Positions 8,502 to 18,036 of a stretch of DNA of 64,000 bases are shown piece by piece; the stretch's first letter is position 1, and each line of letters starts with the position of its first letter. The DNA is from Limosilactobacillus difficilis. GTDB lineage: Bacteria > Bacillota > Bacilli > Lactobacillales > Lactobacillaceae. Location: assembly GCF_947387495.1 (NCBI RefSeq), contig NZ_CANDNU010000001.1, positions 1 through 64,000 on the forward strand. Reading direction: 5' to 3'. The notes under the pieces are model-generated. The model was not told the origin of the DNA. It worked only from the letters and a program-made list of their open reading frames with translations, and did not search any database. The position numbers and the translations under genes are program-made.

Positions 8502-9017
8502 ATGGCAAAACAAAAGGCTAATGATGCAAGCTCCTCAGTTGACAAGCCACGGCGTAAGTGGCCCTGGATTCTGTTAATCGTCGTAGTTCTGCTGGTAATC
8601 GGTGGCGGTTACTATCACTTTACCCATGATGTTGCTGATCAAGTTCCAGGTAATGTCTACAGTTACAATAATCCGACCACGAAGCGTAAGCTATACATGA
8701 CCTTCGCTAAAACCGGTAACGAGGTTGTTGTAACCCAGAATAAGACCCAAGCGACTAAGGCGGCCAGCAGTGACAGCCAGTTTGAGAGTGTTTGGCAAAA
8801 GCAGAATAAGTCCAACGGTGGCTCCTGGCGTTATAAAGCGGATGGCAGCAAACTGACGCTGGCACAGATGAAGACTAACAACAAGGTTTCCCAGTGGCAG
8901 TATAACAACGTGTTTGCTACCAGTAACAAATTGACTTCCCGGAGTTTTACTTACCAGATTGTCAATGCCGGGCAAGGCAATGTTAAACAAAAGGTAACCT
9001 TTACCAAGATTAACTAA
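8502..9017 (+). CDS. Membrane-anchored extracellular protein, unknown function
   Basis: The protein has 171 aa with a short cytoplasmic lysine-rich tail. One membrane span lies at about residues 22-42 (WPWILLIVVVLLVIGGGYY), and about 125 residues lie outside the cell. The outer part alternates short polar and hydrophobic runs, suggesting a small beta domain such as a lipocalin-like fold; I cannot name a family. It starts 12 nt after the LysM gene and shares its terminator, so the two are almost certainly one operon and may act together at the envelope. Confidence 0.75.
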   Translation: MAKQKANDASSSVDKPRRKWPWILLIVVVLLVIGGGYYHFTHDVADQVPGNVYSYNNPTTKRKLYMTFAKTGNEVVVTQNKTQATKAASSDSQFESVWQKQNKSNGGSWRYKADGSKLTLAQMKTNNKVSQWQYNNVFATSNKLTSRSFTYQIVNAGQGNVKQKVTFTKIN

Positions 9018-9025
9018 ATCTTTTT

Positions 9026-9075
9026 CAAAAGGACGCAGGCAGGGCTTCGGCTTTGCGTGCGCCCCTTTTGTTTTG
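9026..9075 (+). terminator. Terminator of the LysM operon
   Basis: CAAAAGG at 9026-9032 pairs with CCTTTTG at 9064-9070, and CGC/GCG pairs extend the stem inward. The structure ends in a T-rich stretch (9066-9074) that merges into the lepA promoter region. Confidence 0.65.
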
Positions 9076-9082
9076 CTATACT
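9074..9082 (+). promoter_or_regulatory. Extended -10 promoter element for lepA
   Basis: TGCTATACT is an extended -10 (TGn plus TATACT) about 38 nt upstream of the lepA start. No good -35 box is visible at the expected distance, which is typical when an extended -10 is used. It overlaps the tail of the preceding terminator. Confidence 0.45.
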
Positions 9083-9120
9083 AATAGCTGTAACTAAACG
9101 GAAGAAGTGAATTGGTGATA

Positions 9121-10950
9121 ATGGATTTTGAAAAAATGAAGGAGCGGCAAAAGCATATCCGCAACTTTTCGATCGTGGCCCACATCGACCATGGCAAATC
9201 GACCTTGGCCGATCGTATTTTGGAAATGACCGATTCGATCAGCAAACGGGAAATGAAAAACCAGGTCCTCGATGATATGCCTCTCGAACGTGAACGCGGA
9301 ATTACGATTAAACTTAACGCTGTTGCTTTGACCTATCATGCCAAAGACGGGCAGGACTATATTTTCCACCTGATCGACACACCAGGTCATGTGGACTTTT
9401 CTTACGAAGTTTCACGGTCACTGGCTGCCTGTGAGGGGGCTATTCTCGTGGTCGATGCGACGCAGGGTGTCCAGGCCCAGACGCTCGCTAATGTTTACTT
9501 GGCGATGGATAATGACTTGACGGTCTTGCCGGTGATTAACAAAATTGACTTGCCATCGGCCGACGTAGACGGCACCAAGGAACAGATCGAAGATGAAATC
9601 GGCCTCGATTGCAGTAAGGCCGCCGATGTCAGTGCGAAAACCGGACTGGGCGTTGACAAAGTCCTGGAGCAGATCGTTCACGATATCCCCGCACCCAACG
9701 GAGATCTGAAAGCACCGTTAAAAGCATTGATTTTTGATTCCAAGTACGATGACTATCGCGGAGTTGTCCTCTCGGTGCGGGTCGTTGAAGGGACCGTCAA
9801 GAAGGGTGACCGGATTAAACTGATGAACAGCGGGACAACTTACGAAGTTGCTGAAGTTGGCATCAACTCACCAAAGCCTTTACCGCGTGATTACCTGATG
9901 GCTGGGGATGTTGGTTATGTTACCGCGGCCATTAAGGACATCAAGGATACCCGGGTCGGTGATACGATTACCAACGCTGACCGGCCGACCGACAAGCCGT
10001 TGGCGGGTTACCGTCAGATGCAGCCAATGGTCTACGCTGGTCTTTACCCGACTGACAATGCCAAGTTCAATGACCTCCGTGATGCTTTGGAAAAGCTGAA
10101 ACTGAACGATGCCGCACTGACTTTTGAACCTGAATCATCGCAGGCCCTCGGTTTTGGTTTCCGGTGCGGCTTTCTGGGATTGCTTCATATGGACGTCATT
10201 CAGGAGCGACTGGAGCGGGAATTCAATCTCGACCTGATTACCACCGCCCCGTCGGTTACTTACCATGTGGACCTTCACGACGGTTCAACAGTTGAAGTGG
10301 AAAATCCAGCGGAGATGCCCGATGCTTCCGAAATCAAAGATATTAAGGAGCCATTTGTTAAGGCTTCGATCATGGTGCCCAATGACTACGTCGGAGCGGT
10401 AATGGAATTGTGTCAGCATAAACGGGGTAAGTTTGACACGATGGAGTACCTTTCTGATACCCGGGTGAACGTCATCTATCACGTGCCACTGGCGGAAATC
10501 ATCTATGACTTCTTCGATAAATTGAAGAGCAGTACCCGCGGTTATGCCTCCCTTGACTATGAAATTGATGATTACCAGGTTAGTGATTTAGTTAAAATTG
10601 ATATTTTGCTGAATAGTGACCGGGTCGATGCCTTGAGTTTCATTACTCACCGTTCGACGGCTGCTGAACGGGGGCGGGAGATTGCGACAAAATTGAAGCA
10701 TATCATTCCTCGGCAAAACTTCGAAATTCCAATTCAGGCGGCTATTGGCTCAAAGATCATTGCGCGGACCAATATTAAGGCCTATCGCAAAGATGTTACT
10801 GCCCGGATTCACACGGGGGATCCAGACCGGCGGGCTAAGCTGTTGGAAAAGCAGAAGCGTGGGAAGAAACGGATGAAGGCTGTCGGTAAAGTTGATATTC
10901 CGCAGGAAGCCTTCATGGCCGTTTTGAAGACCGATGAGGAGCAGAACTAG
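9121..10950 (+). CDS. lepA: Elongation factor 4 (LepA)
   Basis: LepA is a ribosome-binding GTPase involved in back-translocation and in 30S assembly. The G domain shows AHIDHGKST (G1), DTPGHVDFS (G3) and NKIDLP (G4). EF-G-like domains follow, then the LepA-specific C-terminal domain ending in [16 protein letters not shown]. The length is 609 aa from the ATG at 9121. TTG (9112) and GTG (9115) are in frame just upstream, and GGAAG at 9100-9104 fits the TTG better by spacing, so the exact start is uncertain by three residues. It is preceded by an extended -10 and followed by a long hairpin. Confidence 0.95.
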   Translation: MDFEKMKERQKHIRNFSIVAHIDHGKSTLADRILEMTDSISKREMKNQVLDDMPLERERGITIKLNAVALTYHAKDGQDYIFHLIDTPGHVDFSYEVSRSLAACEGAILVVDATQGVQAQTLANVYLAMDNDLTVLPVINKIDLPSADVDGTKEQIEDEIGLDCSKAADVSAKTGLGVDKVLEQIVHDIPAPNGDLKAPLKALIFDSKYDDYRGVVLSVRVVEGTVKKGDRIKLMNSGTTYEVAEVGINSPKPLPRDYLMAGDVGYVTAAIKDIKDTRVGDTITNADRPTDKPLAGYRQMQPMVYAGLYPTDNAKFNDLRDALEKLKLNDAALTFEPESSQALGFGFRCGFLGLLHMDVIQERLEREFNLDLITTAPSVTYHVDLHDGSTVEVENPAEMPDASEIKDIKEPFVKASIMVPNDYVGAVMELCQHKRGKFDTMEYLSDTRVNVIYHVPLAEIIYDFFDKLKSSTRGYASLDYEIDDYQVSDLVKIDILLNSDRVDALSFITHRSTAAERGREIATKLKHIIPRQNFEIPIQAAIGSKIIARTNIKAYRKDVTARIHTGDPDRRAKLLEKQKRGKKRMKAVGKVDIPQEAFMAVLKTDEEQN

Positions 10951-10975
10951 GCGTGAGTCTCTGTCTAGTTATTTA

Positions 10976-11041
10976 GGCTGTGCACAGACAAGTGAAGGGA
11001 ACTTATAATTCCTCTCAATTGTCTTGATGCACGGTCTTTTT
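10976..11041 (+). terminator. Long imperfect hairpin terminator after lepA
   Basis: Bases 10976-11001 pair imperfectly with 11009-11036 around a 7-nt loop (CTTATAA), and TTTTT follows at 11037-11041. The stem exceeds 20 bp with several bulges. It fits an intrinsic terminator. Confidence 0.65.
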
Positions 11042-11103
11042 ATCAGGAAAATTTTTGATAACCGAAGTTAAATTGCTATTCTAGCTCGAAAGGAACCATA
11101 ACA

Positions 11104-12033
11104 ATGGATAATGTAAATTCTAATCGTGTGATGAAGGGGATGGGCTTGGCTGCATTAGCCTCAACGATGTGGGGTATTTCAGGCACAGTCCTTCAACTGA
11201 TTTCGCAAAACCTTGCGATTCCAGCAACTTGGATGCTTTCCGTCCGCACCCTGGTTACTGGTATTATTTTGCTTGCTTTTAGCGCCATTCGCTATGGCAA
11301 GGGGATCTTTAACATTTTTACAGAGCGTCAATCGCTAATTTCATTGATTGCTTACGCTGTTTTGGGTTTGATGGCCAACCTGCTGACCTTTTACTATGCG
11401 ATTCAGGAAGGGAATGCTTCTGCTGCAACCATTCTCCAATATCTTTCTCCGCTCTTTATCGTGCTTGGCAGTGTTATTTTTACTCATCATAAACCCTTTC
11501 GAGTTGATATCATTGCATTTATTCTCGCTTTAATTGGGGTTGTGATGTGTATTACGCGGGGCAATATTACCAAATTGTCCATCCCCCTTTCAGCCTTGCT
11601 GTGGGGAATCGGGTCCGGAATTACGGCGGCACTATACGTAGTTTTGCCTAAGCGGGCATCCAGGCATAACCCGCCAATCGTAGTATTAGGCTGGGCCACC
11701 ATTATTGCCGGCATTCTCTTTAACATTATCCGTCCGTTTTGGGTGGGGACGCCGAAAATCTCAACGACGTTAGTGGCCTCCGTGGCAACGGTTGTCTTGT
11801 TTGGGACCATCTTGCCTTTTAGTCTGTTAATGCACGCCACAAAATATGCTCCTTCCGATGTAGTCAGTATTATGGATGCGCTCCAGCCAATCGTGACTTC
11901 AATTTTAAGCGTGATTTTCTTTTATCTGAAGATGAATTGGGTAGAGATACTGGGCATTATTATAGTAATTATCGCCATTTTTATCCTTCAGCAAGGGCGC
12001 CGAATTATCCGCGAACATGAACTTAGGTTATGA
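11104..12033 (+). CDS. EamA/DMT-family transporter
   Basis: This is a 309-aa integral membrane protein with about ten hydrophobic helices arranged as two EamA repeats. The first opens with GLAALASTMWGISGTVLQL; the second opens near SALLWGIGSGITAALYVVLP. DMT-superfamily members of this size usually export metabolites or amino acids, or take up small solutes. The substrate cannot be read from sequence. The last helix is followed by a short basic tail. It stands alone, with about 150 nt before it and 130 nt after it. Confidence 0.88.
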   Translation: MDNVNSNRVMKGMGLAALASTMWGISGTVLQLISQNLAIPATWMLSVRTLVTGIILLAFSAIRYGKGIFNIFTERQSLISLIAYAVLGLMANLLTFYYAIQEGNASAATILQYLSPLFIVLGSVIFTHHKPFRVDIIAFILALIGVVMCITRGNITKLSIPLSALLWGIGSGITAALYVVLPKRASRHNPPIVVLGWATIIAGILFNIIRPFWVGTPKISTTLVASVATVVLFGTILPFSLLMHATKYAPSDVVSIMDALQPIVTSILSVIFFYLKMNWVEILGIIIVIIAIFILQQGRRIIREHELRL

Positions 12034-12166
12034 CAAGATAGAGTAATTTGCTGACTGCCAATTAAAATTGCTCCCCTCAAATTTTAAATTAAAAGTTTTT
12101 CTTTGGAAAAGAAGGGTATACTAAGAATTAGATAAGCAATTTTTATAATTTAGTAAGGGGAGTATT

Positions 12167-13660
12167 ATGTCAAATGCTAAAAAGAAGATCACCGTTATCG
12201 GTTTGATCTTGATGATTTTTACGGAGACTTTTGGTTTTGCCAATACAACAGTGGCATATGACCAAATGGGCTATGCCAGCATTATCTGGTATATTCTAGC
12301 TGCTATTCTATTTTTCCTGCCGTCGTCGATGATGTTTGCCGAATACGGTTCAGCATTAAAAAACGCTAAGGGTGGAATTTATTCTTGGTTAAAAGTTTCC
12401 ATCGGGGAGCGGCTCGCTTTTATCGGAACTTTTATTTGGTTGTCGGCGTGGATTATTTGGATGGTTTCAACAGCTTCCAAAGTGTGGATTCCACTTTCTT
12501 CGCTGATTTTCGGTGCCGATAAAACGCAGAGCTGGCATTTTATGGGGTTGTCTTCGATTGAGGTTGTCGGTATTTTAGCCATTATCTGGATTATTTTGGT
12601 GACGGCCCTGGCAAGTAACGGGGTCGATAAAATTGCGAAAGTTGCATCGATTGGTGGGACTTTCGTGATGATCTTATCGGCGCTGTTTATCGTTTTGAGT
12701 TTGGTGGTGTGGGCTGCTAACCACGGGGCCATGGCGCAGCCAATTCACGCTGGTTCCTTTATTAAATCACCGAACCCGTTGTTTCAAAGCCCGATTGCGC
12801 TGATTTCCTTTGTTATCTATGCCATCTTTGCCTACGGCGGGATGGAAACGATGGGGGGCGTCGTTGATTCGCTTGAAAAACCTGAGCGTACCTTCCCACT
12901 GGGGATTGCCATTTCGATGGTCGTTGTGATGGTCCTCTATTCGCTGATGATCCTGCTGTGGGGGGTCAGCACCAACTGGCACCAAGTCTTAGGCGGTAAA
13001 ACTGTCAACTTAGGGAACATTTCCTACGTATTGATGAATAACTTGGGGGTCCAAATGGGCAATGCCCTGGGCACAAGCCATGAAACGGCTGTAATGTTAG
13101 GAAGCATCTTGACACGTTTCACCGGTCTGAGCATGTTCTTAGCCTATTGTGGTTCTTTCTTTGTCGTTATCTACTCACCGATTAAGTCCTTTATTCTTGG
13201 TTCAAACCCAGACCTGTGGCCAAAACGGTTGACGCGAATCAACGAACACGGGATGCCGAGCGATGCGATGCGGCTGCAAGCCATTGTTATCTGTGTCATT
13301 ATTTTCCTGGTGGCTTTCGGGGGCAACGCTGCCCAACGCTTCTACCAGATTTTGACCAATATGGCTAACGTAGCTACGACGGCGCCGTACCTCTTCTTGG
13401 TTGGTGCTTTCCCAGCCTTTAAGAAACGCAAAGACTTGAAGCGGCCGTTCGTGATTTACAAGAATAAAGTTTTGACAAACATCATCGTTGCGGTTGTCTG
13501 GCTGGTAATTGCTTTTGGGATTATCTTTACCTGCCTGTCACCAATTTTGCAGCACGATTACCAAACGGCCTTCTGGACGATTATTGGACCGCTGTTTTTT
13601 GGTGGGGTGGCCTGGATCTTTTATGAAGTCAACACGCGACACAACCGAAAGCAGAATTAG
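12167..13660 (+). CDS. APC-family amino acid permease (glutamate/GABA antiporter-like)
   Basis: This 497-aa protein has about twelve membrane spans. It opens with VIGLILMIFTETFGFANTT and MFAEYGSALKNAKGGIYSW, which matches the APC subgroup that includes GadC-type glutamate:GABA antiporters and related exchangers. No glutamate decarboxylase gene is adjacent, so a GABA role is not supported by context; a general amino-acid uptake or exchange role is safer. GGGGAG precedes the ATG. A strong terminator follows. A weak TATACT at 12117-12122 may be its -10. Confidence 0.85.
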   Translation: MSNAKKKITVIGLILMIFTETFGFANTTVAYDQMGYASIIWYILAAILFFLPSSMMFAEYGSALKNAKGGIYSWLKVSIGERLAFIGTFIWLSAWIIWMVSTASKVWIPLSSLIFGADKTQSWHFMGLSSIEVVGILAIIWIILVTALASNGVDKIAKVASIGGTFVMILSALFIVLSLVVWAANHGAMAQPIHAGSFIKSPNPLFQSPIALISFVIYAIFAYGGMETMGGVVDSLEKPERTFPLGIAISMVVVMVLYSLMILLWGVSTNWHQVLGGKTVNLGNISYVLMNNLGVQMGNALGTSHETAVMLGSILTRFTGLSMFLAYCGSFFVVIYSPIKSFILGSNPDLWPKRLTRINEHGMPSDAMRLQAIVICVIIFLVAFGGNAAQRFYQILTNMANVATTAPYLFLVGAFPAFKKRKDLKRPFVIYKNKVLTNIIVAVVWLVIAFGIIFTCLSPILQHDYQTAFWTIIGPLFFGGVAWIFYEVNTRHNRKQN

Positions 13661-13671
13661 TAGTAAAAATA

Positions 13672-13703
13672 GCAAAAGCGACGCATTTGCGCCGCTTTTT
13701 TTC
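13672..13703 (+). terminator. Terminator of the APC permease gene
   Basis: AAAAGCGACGC pairs with GCGCCGCTTTT with one mismatch around ATTT, and seven or more T follow (13696-13702). It is a compact and convincing intrinsic terminator. Confidence 0.8.
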
Positions 13704-13749
13704 TGTTGCCGATCCTGATAAGATGGTTTTAAAAATGGAAGGTGAGAAA

Positions 13750-14601
13750 ATGGGGAAAAGCAAAACGATTGCCATCTTTTCTGATGTCCACGGCAATTTC
13801 ACAGCAATGCAAGCAATGTATCAAGACAGTCTTCGTCACCATGTAGATGAATATTGGTTTATCGGTGATCTCTTTATGCCGGGCCCGGGCGCCAAGAATG
13901 TTTGGCAGCTCTTTAAGCAAATGCATCCACAGGTTTGTGTGCGGGGTAATTGGGACGATCTCGCCATCAACGGGGCGGCCGGAAAAATTAAACCGCTCAA
14001 GCCGTCACGGATCTACTTTGGCCGCTTGGCGCAAGACTTAGCCGGTCGGTTGGACCAAAGTGTTTTTGAAATCCTGGCATCCTGGCCCCTCCAGCAAACT
14101 GTTCAAGCTGGTAAGCTGGTTTTTTCGGTTGCTCACAACTTGCCAAAACTCAACATGGGCCAGAAACTGTTCCCAACTCAACCGTCGACTAATTTTGACG
14201 AAGCCTTTCCTGGCAGTCAAGATGTGGCAATTTACGCCCATGTCCATCACCAGCTTTTCCGCTATGCTTCAGACGAGCGGATCGTTTTGAATCCCGGTTC
14301 AGTAGGGGAGCCCTTTAATGGTCAAGCCCGATTGCAAGCCGACACGCGAGCTCATTATCTATTGATGACGGTTGACGAGCAAGGAATTGCTGATTTGGAT
14401 TACCGCCACGTTGCCTATGATCGCGAACAGGAACGCCATGCAGCACGTCAAGCCGGTATTCCTTACCTGGAAATGTACGAGAAGACACTTGACACTGGTC
14501 GGGTCTACACGCACGATCAGGAAATGGTAAGTCACTACAACGCTCTTTATCATTACGACCAGCAGTATCGACAATACTGCCAGCAAAAAGCCAAGAATTA
14601 G
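13750..14601 (+). CDS. Metallophosphoesterase family protein
   Basis: This is a calcineurin-like phosphoesterase of 283 aa. The two-metal ligands are visible in order: FSDVHGN (D and H), GDLF, the N of GNWDD, H of VAHN and the AHVHHQ pair, then NPGSVGEPF. It belongs to the YfcE/DUF2437-like group acting on phosphodiesters or nucleotides; the substrate is unknown. I chose the ATG at 13750 because AGGTGAG at 13739-13745 lies directly upstream and the fold starts at once; an in-frame start further upstream lies in the preceding terminator. It converges on pepD with a 15-nt gap and no obvious terminator between. Confidence 0.85.
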   Translation: MGKSKTIAIFSDVHGNFTAMQAMYQDSLRHHVDEYWFIGDLFMPGPGAKNVWQLFKQMHPQVCVRGNWDDLAINGAAGKIKPLKPSRIYFGRLAQDLAGRLDQSVFEILASWPLQQTVQAGKLVFSVAHNLPKLNMGQKLFPTQPSTNFDEAFPGSQDVAIYAHVHHQLFRYASDERIVLNPGSVGEPFNGQARLQADTRAHYLLMTVDEQGIADLDYRHVAYDREQERHAARQAGIPYLEMYEKTLDTGRVYTHDQEMVSHYNALYHYDQQYRQYCQQKAKN

Positions 14602-14616
14602 TTTTCAGCCAGTTGC

Positions 14617-16029
14617 TTACAGGTTTTCGTCAGTCGCAAAATTGAGCGGTGAGCAATCAGTTAACTGGGTCAGCAGCTGTGCGGAAAGTTTGCGATAAGC
14701 CCGGAGAGCATCTTCGGCCAATTGTGTACTGGATTCAGTCAGGTATTGCTGGCGTGCAGCCGAATCTTTTAGCTGAGCTTGTTGGTCGACAATTTTAACC
14801 TGATGCATGAATTGGCGTTTAAGCTGATGTTGAACGTCCTCGAGCTGTGGTAGAAATTGGTGCATATTGCAATCGACAAGTACGCCTGCTTTCTTGAAAA
14901 TCCAGTAAGCAGAAGTGTTTTGGGCCGGAAGTTTGCCCCGTTTGTAGGCGGCAGGAACGTCGGTAATACCATTAAAGAAGGGAACGTAGACGCTTTCGGC
15001 AGTCACACCCATGGCTAACCAGTGGATGTTGACGCCAGTTTCGCGACCGGTTTGCAGAATATGAGATTCCTGGGTTTTGGCGAGACTGACTGGTCGGTAC
15101 TTCTTTTTACGGGGGTCATTACCGGCAGCCAATGGATCATATGGGGTGCCCTGGAAATGAGAACCCAGATAGTCTTGAACATCGAACAGACTCAGGGGAT
15201 GTTCCGGCTTGATGATGAATGGCAAATCCTGTGATTCGGGGCATTCTGCTGCGCAGGAGTGAGGATTGAACATCTGATGACCATACCAGACACGGGGGGT
15301 ACTGTAAATCGCATCTGATCGGTCGGCGGTTCCGAAAATGTGCCGGAAATTAAAGTGGCCTGGGTCAGGGTTGAGGTGGTTTTGTTCAACAAATTCCCGG
15401 ATGCCAGGATGGTACATAAAATTATTTGGATCATCGAAATCAATTTCCTGGATTGCCAGCTGGTTGGCTACGACGGCGTAGCAATCATCGGGAATTCGCT
15501 GGGCAACCCAATAGTGACCAGCACCGCTTTCGAAGTACCAAGCTTCATCGTTGTCAGCAAAAAGGACCCCATTAGTTTCGCCGGTACCATAATTGGCAAT
15601 TAACTGACCCAGTCGTTGCACCCCTTCCCGGGCGCTTTTGACGAAGGGGAGAACTAATGTGATCATTGCTTCTTCGTTTAACCCGTGTTTGACGAGAGGG
15701 TCGCAGGCAAGTACGAGGTCGTTACAATAGGCACTCTCGGTGGCACTCATAGCGACGTTGTATTCATTAATCCCGTCCTCTTCAAAGAGCCCCTCTTTAT
15801 CTGTCCATTCGGGAGTAGCAGAATACCTGGCGCTAGGCATTGGTAAAGCGATTTTGAGGCCAGTTTCTTTTGAAACGAAGCTATCCGGCAGACTGCCATG
15901 AGGATGGATAACCATTTTCTTGGGCCAAGCTGCCTTGGCATCTTCATTGCGGCCAATCATGATCGAGTGATCGATGGAGGCCTTTTTAGCAACTAAGATG
16001 CTGGTACAAGATGAAAATTTTTTAGTCAT
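14617..16029 (-). CDS. pepD: C69-family dipeptidase (PepD type)
   Basis: PepD hydrolyses a range of dipeptides in the cytosol, feeding amino acids from peptide uptake. It is an N-terminal nucleophile enzyme: Cys8 in KKFSSCTS is expected to become the N terminus after removal of seven residues. The conserved SIMIGRNEDA follows. The 470-aa length fits the lactobacillar PepD/PepDA group. Its ribosome site is AAGGG, about 11 nt before the ATG. It is divergent from the antiporter gene and convergent with the phosphoesterase gene. Confidence 0.92.
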   Translation of the reverse strand: MTKKFSSCTSILVAKKASIDHSIMIGRNEDAKAAWPKKMVIHPHGSLPDSFVSKETGLKIALPMPSARYSATPEWTDKEGLFEEDGINEYNVAMSATESAYCNDLVLACDPLVKHGLNEEAMITLVLPFVKSAREGVQRLGQLIANYGTGETNGVLFADNDEAWYFESGAGHYWVAQRIPDDCYAVVANQLAIQEIDFDDPNNFMYHPGIREFVEQNHLNPDPGHFNFRHIFGTADRSDAIYSTPRVWYGHQMFNPHSCAAECPESQDLPFIIKPEHPLSLFDVQDYLGSHFQGTPYDPLAAGNDPRKKKYRPVSLAKTQESHILQTGRETGVNIHWLAMGVTAESVYVPFFNGITDVPAAYKRGKLPAQNTSAYWIFKKAGVLVDCNMHQFLPQLEDVQHQLKRQFMHQVKIVDQQAQLKDSAARQQYLTESSTQLAEDALRAYRKLSAQLLTQLTDCSPLNFATDENL

Positions 16030-16051
16030 GATCAGGATCCCTTCTTACCAT

Positions 16052-16060
16052 TGCTATAAT
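16052..16060 (+). promoter_or_regulatory. Candidate extended -10 for the antiporter gene
   Basis: TGCTATAAT fits TGn plus a perfect TATAAT. It lies 75 nt upstream of the antiporter start inside the divergent gap with pepD. There is no clear -35 box. The same gap must also hold the pepD promoter. Confidence 0.35.
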
Positions 16061-16135
16061 AAACTGTAACTTCATTCTAACCTTGAATTCGGTTAAAATG
16101 GGAGAAATTCACAAACTTTTAGTGAGGATGATTCT

Positions 16136-17965
16136 ATGTCTCAGCTTTCAATTCTTATCGTCATGTTAGCAGCACTGATTGTTCCGCTGCTGATGGCTCG
16201 TTTTCAGGTTTCAAACATGCCGACCGCCATTGCCGAAATCATTATCGGGATTGTGATCGGCCAGAGTGGTTTTAATGTCGTTCAAATGAACAGTACGCTG
16301 AACCTGCTCTCGAGCCTGGGCGTAATTGTTTTAATCTTTCTTTCCGGAATGGAGATTAATTTTGATCTTTTTCGGCGCCAGCCCGACCAAAAGGCTGAAG
16401 CTGCTTCTCCGGTAAAGTTAGCCGCTTGGGCCTTTGCTTCGATTTTCATTGTGTCGGCAATTCTCGGCTTCCTTTTGAAAGCCCTGGGGATGTTTAATGG
16501 CGTAATGCTGGCGACAATCATTTTCAGTTCGATTGCTCTCGGTGTTGTGATTGCGACCCTCAAGGAAAAAGAAATCCTGAGCCGACCGATCGGACAAACA
16601 ATTTTATTGACTGCCGTGTTGGGCGAAGTGATTCCGATGCTGATGCTGACGGTTTACGCGTCTTTAAACGGGGGACATGCCGGTCGTTTGTGGTTAATCG
16701 TTCTTTTGTTTGTTGCGGCAATTATTTTGTTGCGTCGTTTTAAGCAGCCATACCAGTGGTTTAACCAGATCACCAAGTCTACGACCCAGCTCGATGTTCG
16801 GCTAGCTTTCTTTTTAATCTTCACCTTAGTGACCTTGGCCACGACGGTCGGTGCTGAAAACATCCTGGGCGCCTTTCTCGCAGGGATGGTGATGAAGTTG
16901 CTGAAGCCGGAACAAGCGACGGAAGACAAATTGACTTCGATCGGTTATGGTTTCTTCATCCCGATTTTCTTTATCACTACGGGGATCAAACTTAATCTGC
17001 GCACATTGTTCTCGAATCCACGAGCGTTAATGCTCATTCCAGTCCTGGTCATCTGTTTCTTACTTGCTAAGATGGTGCCGACATTCATTTATCGACGACG
17101 TTTCAGTCCGAATAATTCCCTGGCAGGCGCCTTTCTCTGTGCCACGACGATTACATTGGTGCTACCAACCTTGCAGGTGGCACGCAACCTGCATGCCATT
17201 ACGGCGACCCAGCAAGACGCTTTTATTCTTGGCGCAGTGATTGTCTGCATTTGTGGACCAATCACGTTTAACGTTTTGTTTAAGGCCACTAAGGAAGACC
17301 TGATTAAGCAACGCGTAGTCATCATCGGGGCCAACGTTTTGACAGTACCGATCACCCAGCAACTGACGAGTCAGCTCTATGACGTTCGGATGGTTACGGA
17401 CAACCATGATGCTTATAGCACTTATAATAGTGAGGTAGCAAACATTACTTACCTGCCAACAGTCGATGAAGCCAGTCTTAAAAAGGGCAACTTCTTTGAC
17501 ACCGAGGTTTTAGTTGTCGGTTTCCGGAAAGATGATCGTAACTTCCCGATCGCCGAAATTGCCCGTAAGAATGGGGTTGAGCGAGTTATTATGTCGCAGA
17601 TGAGCAATCACCATGACTTCAACAATATCCACCACCTAGTTGAAGAAGGGGTTGAGATCTTTAATCCTTACAATGTGCAGTCAAGTATGCTGCGGGCATT
17701 AATTGAATCACCAGCAATGATGGACATTTTAACTGATACAGAACACGGTATCTTTGAAATTACGGTCAAAAATCGGCGTTATGCTGGGATCAATATTGAT
17801 GAACTGCCGATGATTGACAAGATCACGATTAGTCGAATCAGACGCGATGGCAAGTGGCTGACTCCTCACGGTGACACAGTTATAAACGCCGGTGATCGCC
17901 TTTTCGTGACGGCTTCCTACGATGATATCGCTTCCGTTCAAGCGGCGTTGAGTCGTAACAATTAA
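16136..17965 (+). CDS. CPA2-family cation/proton antiporter with TrkA-C domain
   Basis: This 609-aa protein should exchange Na+ or K+ for protons at the cytoplasmic membrane. About twelve spans fill residues 1-385, with the KefB/CPA2-like features IAEIIIGIVIGQSGF and GAFLAGMVMKLL. A cytosolic part follows with a degenerate nucleotide-binding (TrkA-N-like) segment at about 390-505. A TrkA-C domain closes the protein (about 525-605, ITISRIRRDGKWLTPHGDT). The glycine-rich Rossmann signature of TrkA-N is weak (VVIIGANVLTVPI). GTGAGGATG precedes the start. It probably serves pH or potassium homeostasis. Confidence 0.9.
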   Translation: MSQLSILIVMLAALIVPLLMARFQVSNMPTAIAEIIIGIVIGQSGFNVVQMNSTLNLLSSLGVIVLIFLSGMEINFDLFRRQPDQKAEAASPVKLAAWAFASIFIVSAILGFLLKALGMFNGVMLATIIFSSIALGVVIATLKEKEILSRPIGQTILLTAVLGEVIPMLMLTVYASLNGGHAGRLWLIVLLFVAAIILLRRFKQPYQWFNQITKSTTQLDVRLAFFLIFTLVTLATTVGAENILGAFLAGMVMKLLKPEQATEDKLTSIGYGFFIPIFFITTGIKLNLRTLFSNPRALMLIPVLVICFLLAKMVPTFIYRRRFSPNNSLAGAFLCATTITLVLPTLQVARNLHAITATQQDAFILGAVIVCICGPITFNVLFKATKEDLIKQRVVIIGANVLTVPITQQLTSQLYDVRMVTDNHDAYSTYNSEVANITYLPTVDEASLKKGNFFDTEVLVVGFRKDDRNFPIAEIARKNGVERVIMSQMSNHHDFNNIHHLVEEGVEIFNPYNVQSSMLRALIESPAMMDILTDTEHGIFEITVKNRRYAGINIDELPMIDKITISRIRRDGKWLTPHGDTVINAGDRLFVTASYDDIASVQAALSRNN

Positions 17966-17974
17966 GCAGGGATA

Positions 17975-17983
17975 TGCTAAAAT
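17975..17983 (+). promoter_or_regulatory. Candidate extended -10 for glpK
   Basis: TGCTAAAAT (TGn plus TAAAAT) lies about 54 nt upstream of the glpK start. There is no matching -35 box. No catabolite-responsive element could be identified with confidence around it. Confidence 0.35.
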
Positions 17984-18036
17984 AGTGTTATATTGGCGCG
18001 CAGCTAGCGGGTAAAATTTGGAAAGGGTTGACGATC

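Noticed and set aside
12034-12166. AT-rich palindrome-like text between the EamA and APC genes
   Set aside because: Short A/T runs only; no stem long enough to call a terminator or operator with confidence.
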